From assembly GCF_019285515.1 (NCBI RefSeq), contig NZ_CP079095.1:2202501-2266500 (forward strand): a stretch of 64,000 nt of DNA. The letters run 5' to 3'. The position numbers and the translations under genes were made by a program. This document shows, one piece after another, positions 62,217 to 64,000 of the stretch; the stretch's first letter is position 1; every line of letters begins with the position of its first letter. Origin of the DNA: Methylococcus sp. Mc7. GTDB lineage: Bacteria; Pseudomonadota; Gammaproteobacteria; Methylococcales; Methylococcaceae. The notes below the pieces were generated by a model. The model searched no databases. It worked only from the letters and a program-made list of their open reading frames with translations, and had not been told where the DNA came from.

Positions 62217-62539
62217 GTTTCCGATCGGATTTAGGGTACGGACGTAGTCTGAGGATGCTCTAGGGAGCTCGAAGATTATAAGGCGTGCAGGTTTTCTGCC
62301 AGTTCGTCCGGCGTCAAATCCGGCCGGCTCCTCGGGCCTTGGCGAGAACGGGGAAAGGGGCCTCGCGGCAAAAGTGTGTGATATCACGCAGTCCGCCTGC
62401 GTGATACGCCATGCCTCCATGTGTTCCCGCGCTCCGGTTGAACTGCGGGTGCTTGTAAATCAAGCGGCTAAGCATTGGGCACGAATGTTGAAAAAGATAG
62501 TTTCGTCGCAGCATTCATTCTCATCAGAGCGAGCCGAAC
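62217..62539. other. 323-base divergent intergenic region
   Basis: Lies between two divergent genes and holds no supported gene. It contains the palindrome at 62383-62405 and AT-rich patches (62455-62470, 62487-62505) where promoters could lie, but no clear -35/-10 pair. Confidence 0.5.
62383..62405. promoter_or_regulatory. 9-bp inverted repeat in a divergent promoter region
   Basis: ATCACGCAG-TCCGC-CTGCGTGAT, perfect arms. A further half site, GTGTGAT, stands immediately before it (62376-62382), forming a second dyad GTGTGAT-ATCACGC. Candidate operator for the flanking metal-related genes. Confidence 0.45.
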
Positions 62540-62812
62540 ATGAAAAATTCCCAGGTAGCCCACGTGAAAATCGTCGAAAAGCCGAAAACGGCCCGCGCGC
62601 GGAAGCAGGATGCGCCCATCGGACCGCTGCTGATCGGCACCGGCCTCGCCTTCGCTTCCTTGATCCTGGTGCCTGCGATCGCCACCCAGGTCGGCCTGGG
62701 GAGCAGTCTGACCGGAGCGCTCCGGATCGCCCTCATGAAGGCTTCCAGCCGCGCGATCCGCGGGTCGGGCGACGGTGCCGAAGCTGCGACCATGAGCTTC
62801 AGCTGTCACTGA
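62540..62812 (+). CDS. small membrane protein, unknown
   Basis: A 90-aa protein: basic N terminus (HVKIVEKPKTARARKQD), one hydrophobic helix (PLLIGTGLAFASLILVPAIATQVGL, about residues 28-52) and a polar C terminus ending MSFSCH. No family recognised. The ribosome site is weak. It is the first gene to the right of the divergent region and is followed by a strong terminator. Confidence 0.6.
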   Translation: MKNSQVAHVKIVEKPKTARARKQDAPIGPLLIGTGLAFASLILVPAIATQVGLGSSLTGALRIALMKASSRAIRGSGDGAEAATMSFSCH

Positions 62813-62845
62813 TTTTTCGTCTCCCGGCCGGATATACCGGCGCAG

Positions 62846-62881
62846 ACTCCGCAAGCTGTGCAAGCCGCTGCGGAGTTTTTT
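62846..62881 (+). terminator. Rho-independent terminator
   Basis: ACTCCGCA pairs with TGCGGAGT around 15 bases and is followed by a run of T. About 34 bases after the preceding stop codon. Confidence 0.88.
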
Positions 62882-62936
62882 ATTATAACTGCCCAAGTTT
62901 GTTGATTTTTCGTAAGAGGCGTCAAGGAGGCGATGG

Positions 62937-63140
62937 ATGGACACCGAACCGCGTGTTTGCGACCTGTGCAGTCTGCCCGTGATCCCGCCGGGCTTTCCCC
63001 TGAACACCACCGGCGGGCTCAAGGTCTTCTGTTGCGAAGGCTGCCAGGGGATCTACGCGATGCTTCACGAGGCCGAGATCCTTGCCGAGGACGTCCCCGG
63101 CCATGCGGAAGTGCCGGATTTACCTCATTCGAGAAAATGA
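62937..63140 (+). CDS. zinc-ribbon-like metal-binding protein (P-type ATPase N-terminal domain family)
   Basis: A 67-aa protein with two cysteine pairs: CDLCSLPV and FCCEGCQGIYAMLHEAE. This CxxC..CCxGC pattern matches the small N-terminal domain of CcoI/FixI-type copper-exporting ATPases (ATPase-cat_bd), here as a free protein. AAGGAGG lies six bases before the ATG at 62937. Probably a metal chaperone or regulator for an ATPase outside the window. Confidence 0.75.
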   Translation: MDTEPRVCDLCSLPVIPPGFPLNTTGGLKVFCCEGCQGIYAMLHEAEILAEDVPGHAEVPDLPHSRK

Positions 63141-63222
63141 CCGATAATCGGGGCGGCTCTCGGTCGCTCCCCTGACGGGTGGGGCGTCGGAATATTCGGC
63201 ACAGTCAACGAGGAACTAGATC

Positions 63223-63669
63223 ATGGCTCATGTACACGGCGGGAAGACGATGACGGACGCGGCGATGGGCGCGGCCAAGGCGATGGAGCACGGCATGGCG
63301 GGCGGGATGATGGGTCCGATGGCTGGCATGGAGGGCATGATGAGTCACGGCGCGATGCAAGGCGCCCGCCATCTGGTCCAGTCGTCCCACAATGCCGCCG
63401 CGGTGGTCAAGGGCGCGGCGGTAGGCGCGGCCGCGACGGCGGGGACGCACACCGGCAGGTCGCTGCTGAAGCGGGTGTTCACCCATCCGCTGGTGCTGTT
63501 CGGCCTCGGCATGGCGGCAGGCTATTACATTCACAAATACCGCAAGGAGATCATCGGTTCGGCCATGAGCGTCGCCGAAGGCGGCAAGGATTTCGTCCTT
63601 CAGCAGCGGGAAAATCTGGAGGATCTGCTGGCCGAACGCCAGGAAGGCTCGGAACGGGGTGATACCTGA
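63223..63669 (+). CDS. Met/His-rich single-pass membrane protein
   Basis: A 148-aa protein. The first 45 residues are dominated by Met, Gly and His (MEHGMAGGMMGPMAGMEGMM, SHGAMQG), a composition typical of copper(I)-binding segments. An Ala-rich stretch follows, then a membrane helix near residues 92-107 (PLVLFGLGMAAGYYIH) and a charged helix (KYRKEIIGSAMSVAEGGKDFVLQQRENLEDLLAERQE). I know no named function. GAGGAA precedes the start. Confidence 0.65.
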   Translation: MAHVHGGKTMTDAAMGAAKAMEHGMAGGMMGPMAGMEGMMSHGAMQGARHLVQSSHNAAAVVKGAAVGAAATAGTHTGRSLLKRVFTHPLVLFGLGMAAGYYIHKYRKEIIGSAMSVAEGGKDFVLQQRENLEDLLAERQEGSERGDT

Positions 63670-63720
63670 ATACGCGGATAGAAATCCGCCGGCAGCCTGT
63701 CATCGTCTGGCCTTGAGACC

Positions 63721-64000
63721 ATGTCACTGAAAAAACAGATTATTTTGCGCTATAGCGGTGCCGGCCACGTGCGTTTCGAACTGCCGGCGGAGCTCTGCGA
63801 GGCCTCGGCGCGCGCTCAAATCGAGTCGGCCCTGCGTGCGCTGGATGGCGTTTACCGGGTCAGCCTGTCGCCGGGCAGCCGCAAACTTTCGGTGCGTTTC
63901 GACATCGCCGTGTGCGATCTCAAGGCCATCGGGCGGCGGCTGGGCCAGCTCGTCGATGCCGGCGTCGGGCAGGCAGGTCGGGTGCAGGGCGCCGTGAGCG
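63721..64000 (+). CDS. HMA-like domain protein, truncated by window edge
   Basis: At least 93 residues from ATG 63721 with no stop before the edge. IILRYSGAGHVRFELP, ARAQIESALRALDGVYRVSLSPGSRKLSVRFD and CDLKAIGRRLGQLVD follow the beta-alpha-beta-beta-alpha order of HMA_2 domains, again without CxxC. It resembles the protein at 10358-10834 in layout. It could be the N-terminal part of a larger metal ATPase-associated protein. Confidence 0.6.
   Translation, partial: MSLKKQIILRYSGAGHVRFELPAELCEASARAQIESALRALDGVYRVSLSPGSRKLSVRFDIAVCDLKAIGRRLGQLVDAGVGQAGRVQGAVS

Overview
The window is a 64 kb piece of a high-GC gammaproteobacterial methanotroph chromosome, very probably Methylococcus (M. capsulatus or a close relative). 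The basis is a complete mxaFJGIRSACKLD methanol dehydrogenase operon, a nifL-nifA pair of the gammaproteobacterial type, and dense, translationally coupled genes typical of this genus. The species name is an inference; no database was searched.

Layout. 0-3 kb: the 3' end of an rRNA operon (23S, 5S, terminator). 3-9.7 kb: one minus-strand operon, tldD-pmbA-gpmI-eutB-eutC. 9.8-11.6 kb: a WbuC-type cupin, an HMA-like metal-binding protein, a Gdx/SugE exporter and a Dabb-domain secreted protein. 12-17 kb: a higBA relic, then a nitrogen-fixation regulatory block: a [2Fe-2S] ferredoxin plus a 39-aa membrane protein behind two NifA-type upstream sites and a -24/-12 promoter, bacterioferritin, and nifLA behind a second -24/-12 promoter. 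17-27.8 kb: a beta-helix surface protein, a lipoprotein, a ComEA-like protein, an operon of a GltD-like oxidoreductase, NifJ and a dihydroorotate-dehydrogenase-like protein, and an OmpR/EnvZ-type pair with a CpxP/Spy-like gene.

28-37.6 kb: pepN, then toxin-antitoxin modules (BrnTA, a broken TumE with intact TumA, RelE/Phd, VapBC) mixed with an alcohol dehydrogenase, a DUF29 protein and a NarL/NarX-like two-component pair. 37.8-47.4 kb: the mxa operon. MxaF has the calcium-type active site, and hairpins separate mxaF from mxaJ and mxaI from mxaR. 47.6-55.2 kb: a tripartite exporter (YtcA-like, HlyD, FUSC) whose divergent outer-membrane lipoprotein gene is split by a 2.35 kb IS66 element with a perfect 8-bp target duplication.

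55.2-64 kb: a double-PepSY protein, a decayed ion-transporter gene, a cold-shock protein and an RRM protein, thiopurine methyltransferase, a Tat-exported DUF882 protein, the methionine-salvage genes mtnB-mtnD-mtnC, and finally a probable metal-handling cluster (TauE/SafE-like permease, small membrane protein, cysteine-rich zinc-ribbon protein, Met/His-rich membrane protein, HMA-like protein running off the edge).

The genes serve methanol oxidation in the periplasm (mxa), nitrogen fixation control and its electron and iron supply (ferredoxin, Bfr, NifL/NifA, possibly NifJ), and metal and drug efflux. Starts at ATGA, GTGA and TTGA overlaps are very common and suggest heavy translational coupling. 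No tRNA gene or CRISPR array was seen.
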